Assembly: GCA_964030785.1 (NCBI GenBank)
Contig: OZ034966.1
Span: 707,501-771,500 of the forward strand
Source: Siderastrea siderea
Lineage: Eukaryota > Cnidaria > Anthozoa > Scleractinia > Rhizangiidae
DNA length: 64,000 bases
Direction: 5' to 3'
Shown here piece by piece: positions 16,886 to 24,510 of this stretch. The notes below the pieces were generated by a model, which was not told the origin of the DNA, did not search any database, and saw nothing but the letters and a program-made list of their open reading frames with translations. A program made the position numbers and the translations under genes. Every line of letters begins with the position of its first letter. Position 1 is the stretch's first letter.

Positions 16886-17929
16886 TCACACTACCACTTC
16901 CCTTTTAAAGTGGAGGGTCAAGAGGGTATGTCCTTCACCAAACTTGGCCAGATCCCCATTGATTTCGGCCATCTGGGTTTCCACGATTTCTACCACTTCG
17001 TTGCGTACTGGGACATATTGAATATGTCGAGGTTCAAAGTGGGTGGTGTTTTGTGGTTGGTACTTGATTTCTCGTAAGAGATCCGTAATGCGACCCCCTA
17101 CCATGCTGCTCGTGCCTACATCACAATACACATGCAAAGGACGCGCCGAGGGAAATTCCAACGAAGGACGAAAGGTCTGGTTCAAATTCACAAACCGCCA
17201 AGGACACGATAGACTCAATTTCACATAATCCCCCTCCACTTTCCAAAAGATGGGTTTGTTGGCGGCATCGCGGATATCCGTCGGGGTGGGAATGGTGGAA
17301 ATGCCTTGAAATTCTTGCAAGAGATTCGGACCTAATCGATACTGACCGGGGGACACTTGTTCAATCCATCCCATTCTCAGGGCTAAGGTTCTACCCCATG
17401 ACACGTGCGCCACTTGTCGTTTGTAATCCACATTGGTGGTATTCAATAACAAATCCCCTTCGGAGGTCCATTCAAAGGTCGGATACAATTTGACGCCATT
17501 GTCCTCGGTCCATTTGTTTTTGGGTTCGGTTTGTTTCGCACGGCTTTGCTCGTAACGGTACACCAGTTGATGAAAAAAGTGCGATCCCGTCGACGAGGCC
17601 ATCTCCTTTCTCATATCCCGCCCGTAGACAGTGAGTTCGCGACGTTGATGCCACCATCGATCGTTGCCTTGATCGTCTTGGGCATACACCCGTTCGTGCC
17701 ATCGTACGTACAACAGAGGATGGGATTTACCCACGCCTCCTTCTTCCGCTATCACTGGAGTGGTAGGTAAGGATAAACTCACCATACCCACCATCCATCC
17801 TCGTCCCATAAATCGGATGGGTTTAGGCAATCGGTTTCTGAAATGATGACTCTTGTTCCCAGGAAACTCTTTGGTACTCGCATGACTCATCAACGTCACG
17901 TAAAACGAAGAGTTGGGCACCAACGTCAT
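16886..17929 (-). CDS. Penton-like minor capsid protein, paralogue 2
   Basis: 347 residues. SSFYVTLMSHASTKEFPGN start, LPKPIRFMGRGWMVGMVSLS, then GPNLLQEFQGI, LSLSCPWRFVNLNQTFR, VYCDVGTSSMVGGRITDLL and GEGHTLLTLHF. Colinear with paralogue 1 over its whole length, so a tandem duplication is likely. Its ATG lies 3 bp past the integrase stop; no TATA box is seen, so it may be read from the integrase transcript. Confidence 0.88.
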   Translation of the reverse strand: MTLVPNSSFYVTLMSHASTKEFPGNKSHHFRNRLPKPIRFMGRGWMVGMVSLSLPTTPVIAEEGGVGKSHPLLYVRWHERVYAQDDQGNDRWWHQRRELTVYGRDMRKEMASSTGSHFFHQLVYRYEQSRAKQTEPKNKWTEDNGVKLYPTFEWTSEGDLLLNTTNVDYKRQVAHVSWGRTLALRMGWIEQVSPGQYRLGPNLLQEFQGISTIPTPTDIRDAANKPIFWKVEGDYVKLSLSCPWRFVNLNQTFRPSLEFPSARPLHVYCDVGTSSMVGGRITDLLREIKYQPQNTTHFEPRHIQYVPVRNEVVEIVETQMAEINGDLAKFGEGHTLLTLHFKREVVV

Positions 17930-17932
17930 TTT

Positions 17933-19087
17933 TTAGTCGCGTCGTCTTTTGGGTGGGCTTGTCTCTTTAGTCTTCAGTTGTCGTTTGGGGGGCCTTGTCT
18001 TTTTCCTCTTGGGTGGTTGGAGAGACGTCACGTCTTGACTACGAATCCAACTATTGTACTTGTCGGGCCACCCTTTCCACTTAACCAACCAACGATCTTT
18101 TTGTCGCTTAAGTACCTTTTCAATGCGAAACACGTCGGATACATGGACTTTTTGTAAATCCTCTTCATAAAACGTACCTTGGACGGGGGTATCATCCCAT
18201 TCGTGAATCTTATACGTGGGCACAGGGCCCGGGATCACCCGATGCACCACAAACACTTCTTCGGTCCAACCGGGTAGATAGCCTTTTTCAAAGGTACGAT
18301 GAATCTTATTGAGACGGACACGATCTCCCACTTTGAATTGCGGTTTTTTCTTGTCTTTCAACCGTTTGGCATACAATCGTTTCCACACGGCTTCTTCGTT
18401 GTCCCATGTCACGTCTTGAGGGGCCATACCAATACTTCGATGCCGGGTGGCATTATAGCCTTGCACCAACTCGGGTAACACATCGTCAAACTGTAAGGTG
18501 TTGGCGGCGGTGAAATAACGGTACAACCGTTCTTTCAAGGTCCGATTAAATCGTTCCACCACACTGGCTTTCGCATCCCCTTCCGTCGAAAAATGTTGAA
18601 TCCCTTGCTCGTCCAGCCATCGTTGAAAGGTCCGATTATAAAATTCTTTCCCTCGATCCGTTTGCAATCGATTAGGGTGACGTCGTCCTTTCAAAATCTT
18701 CTCAAAGGCATGAACCAACGCCACCCCGGTTTTGTCTTTCAACGGTTGTACCCACGCGTACTTGGACAAGACATCCAAGACCGTCAACAAGTAGCGTATA
18801 CCCCGATTATACTTGACCAAGGGTTGCACTTCCACTAAATCCGCGACCCATTGATCATCTAATCCCCCTACGATCACGGGGACGGTGGGAAAACGACGAC
18901 GTCGTGGTTTATGTAACGTATAGGCCAAATCCCGTTCCAAGACCCGTTGAGCTTTTTTCAAAGGGAGACGATGGGCTTTAGCAAACCGTTGCACCCCTCC
19001 TAAACTGCCGGGGGCTCGAGGATCGTGGTAACGACTCAACCATGATGGAGAGACCTTTTTCTTTCGAGGGGCCATACGTTCTGGCAT
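17933..19087 (-). CDS. INT: Retroviral-type DDE integrase with C-terminal chromodomain
   Basis: 384 residues. Catalytic D83 (VADLVEV), D144 (LQTDRGKEFY) and E178 (VVERFNRTLKERL). After an SH3-like stretch (KVGDRVRLNKIHRTFEKGY), a chromodomain lies at about 315-354 (VFRIEKVLKRQKDRWLVKWK, then GWPDKYNSW), and the protein ends in a Lys/Pro/Arg tail suited to nuclear import. The enzyme inserts the linear element and makes the 6-bp target duplication; the chromodomain may direct it to modified histones. All catalytic residues are present. The first 52 bp overlap the neighbouring 116-residue ORF. Confidence 0.95.
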   Translation of the reverse strand: MPERMAPRKKKVSPSWLSRYHDPRAPGSLGGVQRFAKAHRLPLKKAQRVLERDLAYTLHKPRRRRFPTVPVIVGGLDDQWVADLVEVQPLVKYNRGIRYLLTVLDVLSKYAWVQPLKDKTGVALVHAFEKILKGRRHPNRLQTDRGKEFYNRTFQRWLDEQGIQHFSTEGDAKASVVERFNRTLKERLYRYFTAANTLQFDDVLPELVQGYNATRHRSIGMAPQDVTWDNEEAVWKRLYAKRLKDKKKPQFKVGDRVRLNKIHRTFEKGYLPGWTEEVFVVHRVIPGPVPTYKIHEWDDTPVQGTFYEEDLQKVHVSDVFRIEKVLKRQKDRWLVKWKGWPDKYNSWIRSQDVTSLQPPKRKKTRPPKRQLKTKETSPPKRRRD

Positions 19088-19386
19088 TCATTCCATAAGG
19101 TCGGTATGGTGGGGACCGTGTGGGGATGCGCCTTTTGAATGATTCGATACCATCGCCACGCGTAAGGATGAGCTTTTAACCATAAGACAAACACGACCCA
19201 TCGATACAGGTTGCGGTCGACGTGGGTTTCTTCAAAGAGGTGAAGAGGATGTGTGTCCTCGGGACATGGGGGAATGGGGATTTTAGTACCGGGTTGGTGA
19301 TCATATAAGACTTGACAAAGGGTTTGATGACATTGCCATTGTACCAGGGACAAGGCAGAATCCCACGCATAACATACAGACTCCAT
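19036..19386 (-). CDS. Hypothetical 116-aa Polinton protein
   Basis: Not recognised. Trp/His/Pro-rich (RNLYRWVVFVLWLKAHPYAW). ATG 19386; overlaps the integrase start by 52 bp in another frame. Accepted because it fills an otherwise empty 330 bp in a packed gene block; a shorter overlapping ORF at 19176-19403 was not accepted. Confidence 0.45.
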   Translation of the reverse strand: MESVCYAWDSALSLVQWQCHQTLCQVLYDHQPGTKIPIPPCPEDTHPLHLFEETHVDRNLYRWVVFVLWLKAHPYAWRWYRIIQKAHPHTVPTIPTLWNECQNVWPLERKRSLHHG

Positions 19387-19403
19387 GGACTAAATAAAAA
19401 CAT

Positions 19404-19409
19404 TTTATT
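19404..19409 (-). terminator. Poly(A) signal of the GRF-finger gene pair
   Basis: AATAAA on the minus strand, 12 nt past the stop at 19421. Confidence 0.5.
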
Positions 19410-19420
19410 CGTTCTCTCAT

Positions 19421-19981
19421 TTAAAAGAGACCTAGACGGCCACAGCTGATGGTCTCTAGACCTTTCTGCCAGTTCTCCACACTGTCACTGTACTTAGGGG
19501 GTGGTGGAGCTGGGGCTACCATCATTTCTTGACGGTTCTTGAGATCTTGAATTTCTCGTAACAATTGTTTCTCATAATCTGTCAGGGATCGTTCTCGTTC
19601 CACGTCCTCTTTCCTTTGGACTGGAGGTGGTGGTGGGCCAGGGATGTCTACTCCACGTTTGGGATATCCTTGAGCATCACGGGTGGGTGGTTCAGCTTGT
19701 TGATCGGCTTTTTTGGGAGGGTTGTCATGAAACCAAGTCCAGTACTTGGGACCCAAGGGTTGATCAGCCCATCGGAAGAAGCCACACGTTTTCTTGGAAC
19801 AAGTCAGAAACAAGCGATCGGGGTTCGGAATCGAATGGCTCTGTTGAAGCGTAGCGGGTTCACGGCAAAAGCATTGCAAACAACGCCACATGTCCAACAC
19901 TTCTACATGAGGTTGACTATACACGGCTTTCATATACTCTAGAACTTGATCTTGTCCACAAAACAGCAAACACGGTTGCAT
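19421..19981 (-). CDS. GRF-type zinc finger protein
   Basis: 186 residues from ATG 19981 (MQPCLLFCGQ); the longer frame begins with GTG. The segment CLQCFCREP, NPDRLFLTC, KKTCGFFRWADQ fits the zf-GRF pattern found in NEIL3, APE2 and topoisomerase III, which binds single-stranded DNA. A Pro-rich region and a coiled coil (DYEKQLLREIQDLKNRQEMM) follow. A role in element replication or repair is reasonable from the domain, but unproven. It follows the 113-residue gene with overlapping ends and probably shares its promoter. Confidence 0.75.
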   Translation of the reverse strand: MQPCLLFCGQDQVLEYMKAVYSQPHVEVLDMWRCLQCFCREPATLQQSHSIPNPDRLFLTCSKKTCGFFRWADQPLGPKYWTWFHDNPPKKADQQAEPPTRDAQGYPKRGVDIPGPPPPPVQRKEDVERERSLTDYEKQLLREIQDLKNRQEMMVAPAPPPPKYSDSVENWQKGLETISCGRLGLF

Positions 19982-19989
19982 GGGACATT

Positions 19990-20331
19990 TCACATACTTC
20001 CATCCCTTTTGAGATTCTCCTCCTCCAAACGCACATCATGGCAAGGGCATACCATAGTGTCCACCGAACTAGCTAGGGCTCTGTTGGCTTTCGCTTGAGC
20101 ATAGTCCTCCGCATTGTCATACACGGTCGTCAGAGTGAATTGAGGTGATGGGGGTGATTGCTCCACCATGTCATTCAATTCTTTCATCATGTCTTCCACC
20201 GCAGCTCGGGTGTCTTCGACCACTTCGCACACCACAGGATCACAGTCCACGGGCGTCATATGTTGAATGGTCTTCTTCTTCTTCTTCCCCTCTGGGGGAT
20301 GGGTTGGCTTTCTCTTCCGATCAACAGACAT
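19990..20331 (-). CDS. Hypothetical 113-aa protein with basic N-terminus
   Basis: Not recognised. MSVDRKRKPTHPPEGKKKKK (nuclear-localisation-like), then an acidic middle and a CPCH motif near the end. An in-frame ATG at 20364 lies only 2 bp from the TATAAAAAGG box (20366-20375) and would fall upstream of the transcript start. ATG 20331, 44 nt from the box, fits the spacing of the other genes and was chosen. Confidence 0.6.
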   Translation of the reverse strand: MSVDRKRKPTHPPEGKKKKKTIQHMTPVDCDPVVCEVVEDTRAAVEDMMKELNDMVEQSPPSPQFTLTTVYDNAEDYAQAKANRALASSVDTMVCPCHDVRLEEENLKRDGSM

Positions 20332-20365
20332 CGTACTCAAAAGGTTTTCATCCCTACCACCCATG

Positions 20366-20507
20366 CCTTTTTATACGTTAGACCCTTGACTGTCATTGGT
20401 CAGCTTATCCTACCCATATAAGGACTTGTTATCTTCCCATTGGTCAGCTTTTGCCTCTCCAAATAAGGTCCTCTTGTCTTCCCATTGGTCAACTGCCCCT
20501 ATTTAAG
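20366..20507. promoter_or_regulatory. Divergent promoter with three CCAAT/CArG-like tandem units
   Basis: Between the 113-aa gene (-) and the 76-aa gene (+). ATTGG (inverted CCAAT) occurs at 20395, 20439 and 20484 within repeated CATTGGTCA. Each is followed by a CC(A/T)nGG box: CCATATAAGG at 20414-20423 and CCAAATAAGG at 20459-20468 are perfect serum-response (CArG) matches. The third, CCTATTTAAGG at 20498-20508, is off by one and doubles as a TATA-like box for the rightward gene. Period 44-45 bp. Confidence 0.65.
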
Positions 20508-20544
20508 GAGCTCCCTGGGTCCTCCGACTCGTCATTCCAAGTAG

Positions 20545-20775
20545 ATGGACTACTACCAAGATCTCAACCGAGACGACTTTGCTTCCACCGAAGACTATTT
20601 GGCTGAACGGGTCAAACGAGGTCTAGCAGCGGGATTCACGTTCCAACAGTGCCGACAGCACCACGTCATTGATTTCGGTTTGGCCTTAGGGTTGACTCCC
20701 ACGGAGATTCTAGCTATTGTAGGCCCAGACACCGGGTACGTATTTCCCAACGAATGCCCCCCAACATCGACATGA
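20545..20775 (+). CDS. Hypothetical 76-aa protein upstream of the SLOG gene
   Basis: Not recognised. Acidic-aromatic start MDYYQDLNRDDF, then a helical middle and TPTEILAIVGPD. It ends 22 bp inside the SLOG gene in another frame. The first ATG after the promoter belongs to this ORF, so the SLOG protein would need reinitiation, leaky scanning or splicing. Confidence 0.55.
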   Translation: MDYYQDLNRDDFASTEDYLAERVKRGLAAGFTFQQCRQHHVIDFGLALGLTPTEILAIVGPDTGYVFPNECPPTST

Positions 20776-21449
20776 TCGGAGAACAAGATCTCGGTGCCTT
20801 GGAACTCCAGGTGGGTCATGGACATGTGGTCTACACAGGGGGAGCCAAAGGTACGGATGCCCTCGTGGAAGAACATGCCAAACACTTTGGGATGCAACTA
20901 GAAGTCCTCGTCCCCCCGAACCATCCTCGAGCCACTTTCATCACCCCTTCTACGGTGGAAGTCCTGATGCTGGCCAACCCCCATCTTCACCAGGCAGCGG
21001 AGAAACTAGGGAAAAAAATGCCCAGTCATTTTTACACCCTGCAATTGCTGCAACGCAATTATCAATTGGCCAAAAAAGCCCATACGATCTATGCCTTTGG
21101 CATCTTGGAACCGGATCATAAACGCGTGAAAGGAGGCACTGGTTGGACTGTGCAATTGGCTATGGATCAAGGCAAACCCGTCTACCTGTTTGATATACCC
21201 AGTCAATCATGGTACCGCTCGGACCATTACTACCAAGTCAATGAGAATGCCGCCACCCTGGTGACTGGCAGTCAATTTGTTCCTTGGGGACCTAAAAAGC
21301 CCACCCTTCATCAAAGCAGTGCTATTGTGGGATCCCGGGATGTGGACGAGAAAACCCGAGCCGAAATTCAAGCCTTATTCAACCGCACGTTCTGTCTACC
21401 CGAGAACATTGATCAATTACGTATGGAACTGGAAGACTTTCATTTGTAA
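20754..21449 (+). CDS. SLOG/DprA-like Rossmann protein with displaced GSR motif
   Basis: 231 residues. VVYTGGAKGTDALVEEHAKH and VLVPPNHPRATF match the SLOG/LOG/DprA superfamily, which binds nucleotides or nucleotide-derived ligands; KGGTGWTVQLAMDQGKPVYL is its second conserved region. The GSR motif usual in the first strand is instead found at the end (SSAIVGSRDVDEKTRAEI), as in a circular permutation. I recall similar animal proteins with this order but cannot search. Function in the element unknown; nucleotide or nucleoside metabolism or host-signal interference are possibilities. Poly(A) signal at 21621-21626. Confidence 0.72.
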   Translation: MPPNIDMIGEQDLGALELQVGHGHVVYTGGAKGTDALVEEHAKHFGMQLEVLVPPNHPRATFITPSTVEVLMLANPHLHQAAEKLGKKMPSHFYTLQLLQRNYQLAKKAHTIYAFGILEPDHKRVKGGTGWTVQLAMDQGKPVYLFDIPSQSWYRSDHYYQVNENAATLVTGSQFVPWGPKKPTLHQSSAIVGSRDVDEKTRAEIQALFNRTFCLPENIDQLRMELEDFHL

Positions 21450-21706
21450 TTTCTTAGTTTTTATTTTTTTAGTTTTTATTTTTTCCAATTGTACATAGCT
21501 TTTAGTTTTTATTTTTTCAAATTGTAGATAGCTTTTTTCAATTGTAAATAGGAGCGCCCCACCCCGCGTGGCAAAGAACACAGACCACCCTTTGTAACAT
21601 CAACTCTTTTTTAATTAAAAAATAAAAACTGACATCACTGAGTTTGCACTATGGTCATAAATAAATGTCTCTTGACTCACAGTAGCCTTGACTCACAATA
21701 AAATGT
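21450..21706. repeat. Convergent intergenic region with short AT-rich tandem repeats
   Basis: Units of TAGTTTTTATTTTTT followed by CAATTGTA.ATAGCTTTT repeat about three times at 21453-21555. These provide AATAAA-type signals on the minus strand for the 180-aa gene. AATAAA on the plus strand at 21621 serves the SLOG gene. Confidence 0.5.
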
Positions 21707-22249
21707 TCAAAGAAACAAAACACGTCGCACTTGGTTCAGTCTCACTTCCCTCTGCCTCCTCTCCCGCTCCTCCTCCCGCCGCTGCTCCCTCACCCTCGCC
21801 ATCTCCCCGAAATAAACTCTAATCCGTTGCCATGGGCGGCCCGCATGCACCGAAGGAAGATAATTACAAAGATCATTGTCCATTTCACGGAAATGTTCCA
21901 AGGTCATGGGCCAGCGACATTCAAAGTTCGACCAAATCCGGTGCTGGTCCACCCACGGAATAATCTTACGTACCAGGGTGCCCAGCAAGGCTTGTACAAT
22001 CTCTGGATGTGGTCGTCCCTCCCGTTCTCCATTCTCAGTCCACACCATGCACCTTAAAAACAGTTCGAAAAAAGCAGCCACGCGCTGACGGGTTAGGCCA
22101 CGCCAGGTTTCCTCCCGTCTCTCCCGCATACGTATTGTCTGCCGCTCCACCGCCGTTCGCTCCCGTCCCACTCTTGTCCTTAAGCTCTCGTCACCTCCCA
22201 CGTTCACAACACTAGCTAAAGAGCCCAAGGGCTTTCTTGTTTTGACCAT
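21707..22249 (-). CDS. Hypothetical 180-aa Arg/Glu-rich protein
   Basis: Not recognised. ATG 22249 (MVKTRKPLGS) was chosen because the longer frame begins with TTG and TATATAAG at 22323-22330 lies 81 nt upstream. A conserved-looking middle (FFELFLRCMVWTENG, IVQALLGTLVRKIIPWVDQH) is followed by a highly charged helix (REQRREEERERRQREVR). No LxCxE or zinc motif is present. Confidence 0.6.
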   Translation of the reverse strand: MVKTRKPLGSLASVVNVGGDESLRTRVGRERTAVERQTIRMRERREETWRGLTRQRVAAFFELFLRCMVWTENGEREGRPHPEIVQALLGTLVRKIIPWVDQHRIWSNFECRWPMTLEHFREMDNDLCNYLPSVHAGRPWQRIRVYFGEMARVREQRREEERERRQREVRLNQVRRVLFL

Positions 22250-22464
22250 TTTTTGGCTCAACTGACATAAGTCACTTAGGACCGGCTCAAAGCTAAGAGT
22301 GACGTCCTGTGGTCTCGCTTGACTTATATACCCTGATTCGTGCAATGCACTATGGTCTATCTAAGGAGGGGGGAGGGGGGTCCCCCCACCTCTTCCCCTC
22401 TCAAAGCATGATGGGGTCTTTCTCTCATTGGCCCCTTCCCTCCCACGTGACCCTTTTGTTTCTC

Positions 22465-22474
22465 TATAAAAAAA
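22465..22474 (+). promoter_or_regulatory. TATA box of the three-gene accessory cluster
   Basis: TATAAAAAAA 39 nt upstream of ATG 22504. No other promoter is seen for the two following genes. Confidence 0.65.
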
Positions 22475-22503
22475 ACCCCTGTCCCATTCCATCTTTCACA
22501 CTC

Positions 22504-22701
22504 ATGGATGATCCAGTCCTCAGTCCAGAAGCCCAACAAGTGATTGATCGTCTACGAGCCTTGTTGTCTCGACTCGAAAAAGACTTGGAAGAGATCCGCT
22601 TCAAAGCTTCTTATTTTGAACTGCTTCGTCTTCATAGTCAAAAACATCTCAGTCGGAACGAATTGTGTTTATTAACCTTGAAACACTTCTACCAGTGGTG
22701 A
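22504..22701 (+). CDS. Small helical accessory protein 1 (65 aa)
   Basis: Starts at MDDPVLSPEAQQ; upstream in-frame codons lie before the TATA box. Two helices separated by a hydrophobic turn (LRALLSRLEKDLEEIRF, then YFELLRLHSQKHLSRNELCL). The same layout is seen in the next gene, so the two are probably ancient duplicates. The stop abuts the next ATG (TGAATG at 22699-22704). Confidence 0.6.
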   Translation: MDDPVLSPEAQQVIDRLRALLSRLEKDLEEIRFKASYFELLRLHSQKHLSRNELCLLTLKHFYQW

Positions 22702-22923
22702 ATGGGTGACAAAGCCGACAAGATCCGTCCTGACAAGATCAGTCCTGAAACCGTGCAAATCCTACAACGTTTGGGAGAGATCCGAAAACAAATCCTCGAC
22801 CTCGTCCAACCTTTACGTTACCAACTTCCTTTTCACGAACTGTGCCGACTCCGAAAAGAAGGGATCATCAGCCCCACCGAGTTTCAACTCTTGATCAATC
22901 CCCTCTTTGATCCTTTCGCCTGA
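22702..22923 (+). CDS. Small helical accessory protein 2 (73 aa)
   Basis: MGDKADKIRPDKISPETVQI, then QRLGEIRKQILDLVQPLRYQ and FHELCRLRKEGIISPTEFQL. It parallels accessory protein 1 in spacing of helices and in the FELxRL / F(H)ELCRL block. Stop and next start overlap as TGATG (22921-22925). Function unknown. Confidence 0.6.
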   Translation: MGDKADKIRPDKISPETVQILQRLGEIRKQILDLVQPLRYQLPFHELCRLRKEGIISPTEFQLLINPLFDPFA

Positions 22924-23312
22924 TGGCTCGAACCAACCCATGTGTGATCTGTTTGACACCTCTCGCCAATTATACCACGTTGAGGTGCTGTGGTCTTCCT
23001 TGTCATGTCGCCTGTGCCAACCAACAGAACCGCCAGACCCACCTATGCTCTACCTGCCATGTTCCTCTTGTCGTCCTTGAAGTCCTCCATGAAGACTGGA
23101 AAGAAGACCCGGAGTTTGTCCAGCATGTCATGGACGATTGGAAAAACAATCCTATATGGTATGGTATTTGTTATGACAATGACCACGCCCTGGAAGGATT
23201 CTGGGGAGAACTCCGAGATCCCTATGAGCCTCACCGCAAAACCCTCTACTTTCTGGGTCAGACCAAAAGCCTTGCCATTGGACGCATGAAAACCTGTATC
23301 AGCTTCTCGTAA
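22923..23312 (+). CDS. RING-like zinc finger protein (129 aa)
   Basis: Cys/His pattern at residues 7-48: CVICLTPL, LRCCGLPCHVAC, HLCSTCHVPL. This fits a RING-type cross-brace (C-x2-C, C-x-x-x-C-H-x3-C, C-x2-C) as in E3 ubiquitin ligases, with slightly unusual spacing. The rest (WKEDPEFVQHVMDDWKNNP) is unrecognised. Third gene of a stop-start-coupled cluster. A role in redirecting host ubiquitination is a guess from the domain. AATAAA follows at 23370-23375. Confidence 0.7.
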   Translation: MARTNPCVICLTPLANYTTLRCCGLPCHVACANQQNRQTHLCSTCHVPLVVLEVLHEDWKEDPEFVQHVMDDWKNNPIWYGICYDNDHALEGFWGELRDPYEPHRKTLYFLGQTKSLAIGRMKTCISFS

Positions 23313-23369
23313 AAAAGGACACCCCCATGTTTGGATTTTTTTTTCTACTTATTGTCAATACCAAGGATC

Positions 23370-23412
23370 AATAAAAGATGTTGCATGACACTTTGTTGTT
23401 GTGATCTTTATT
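23370..23412. terminator. Facing poly(A) signals of convergent genes
   Basis: AATAAA on + at 23370-23375 for the RING cluster, and on - at 23407-23412 for penton paralogue 3, only 32 bp apart. Confidence 0.55.
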
Positions 23413-23418
23413 CATTCT

Positions 23419-24474
23419 CTACATAAATCGTTGACTTTTTCTGGACAGTTCAAGGGTAATGATAGTTCTCCCTTGTTTGAAAGGAGTCGGTTGTCCATCA
23501 GCTGTTTGAATATCCATGGCAATGCTGTCAAAGATGGTTTTGCCAAGAGGAAAATACATCCGTTGCGTGGTATCAAATTGATGATCGGTATTGCCGGCAT
23601 CCAAGGTACGTAAAAATCCTTTCTCTTGATTTCCCACAATGCTCTGGGACACCAGATCCGTGTAAATCATCAATTGTTGTTGTCCTTGTTGCGGTTTGAC
23701 CGTTTGCGTACTGAGAAATACTTGTCGACTGAGATTCGGACCCAAGAACAAATAATAATTGAAATCGGGGTGGGTAAAGCTGACGGACACATGACCCAAA
23801 GGTGGATATTTGTTGACAGGACCGACAGTTGTTTCCCATTTATGGCGATCGTCGTAATCCACGATATTTTTCACCAAATAATTTTTTTCTTGGACCACGC
23901 GTTCACTTGGTGTACCATCTTTCACCAGTCCCATCAGTCCAGCGAATTTCCATTCCATTTCAAATTGCATGTTGGCTGGTATGAGTACATACAACGAATC
24001 TAATTCGGGGGCGATGCTTGTATTGGTGATTTTCACGTAGGGTTGAGCCAGATTGAGAGCCGCGAGTTGTTGTCGTTTCGCTTGATCGTCCACGTCCATT
24101 TTGGTTATATCCATCATGATGTCCATGTGTTGTTTTTCTATTTCGTACGCAATGGCAATCCATGCTTCTTTCAAATTGGTGTAATACCCTGGGGGTAAAT
24201 GGATTTGTTTCGTCACTTGAATAGGAGCCGTTCCATCCGCACGTTTTGGTATGTATCTCACATCGGTTTTCATCCAATGTTTTTGACTATCTTCTTGCGT
24301 CCAATTCTGTTTGGTTTGATCTCCCCATTGTTGATTAAACCCCGGGTGGGAAATATGAACCAACGCCGCTTCCCAATCATCTTCTACCAAATAATAGGAA
24401 CGAGGAAGTCGAGCCGTAAATTTTTGTCCATTGCCTTGTGCTTGATCACTGATCAGGGTGATGTAAAAACTCAT
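23419..24474 (-). CDS. Penton-like minor capsid protein, paralogue 3
   Basis: 351 residues. MSFYITLISDQAQGNGQKFT, LPRSYYLVEDDWEAALVHIS; a late block YYLFLGPNLSRQVF, LMIYTDLVSQSIVGNQ, GFLRTL, then FKQGRTIITLEL at the end. The start and end patterns match the two tandem penton-like genes, but it is far more diverged and stands alone beside the right TIR. Its own TATA box TATAAAAGG (24503-24511) is 37 nt upstream. Confidence 0.82.
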   Translation of the reverse strand: MSFYITLISDQAQGNGQKFTARLPRSYYLVEDDWEAALVHISHPGFNQQWGDQTKQNWTQEDSQKHWMKTDVRYIPKRADGTAPIQVTKQIHLPPGYYTNLKEAWIAIAYEIEKQHMDIMMDITKMDVDDQAKRQQLAALNLAQPYVKITNTSIAPELDSLYVLIPANMQFEMEWKFAGLMGLVKDGTPSERVVQEKNYLVKNIVDYDDRHKWETTVGPVNKYPPLGHVSVSFTHPDFNYYLFLGPNLSRQVFLSTQTVKPQQGQQQLMIYTDLVSQSIVGNQEKGFLRTLDAGNTDHQFDTTQRMYFPLGKTIFDSIAMDIQTADGQPTPFKQGRTIITLELSRKSQRFM

Positions 24475-24510
24475 CGTGATTACTCCCTCACCCAGGGTTT
24501 AGCCTTTTAT

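Noticed and set aside
21707..23312. LxCxE retinoblastoma-binding motif expected of adintovirus-like oncoid genes
   Set aside because: Looked for in the 180-, 65-, 73- and 129-aa proteins and not found; no oncoid call is made.
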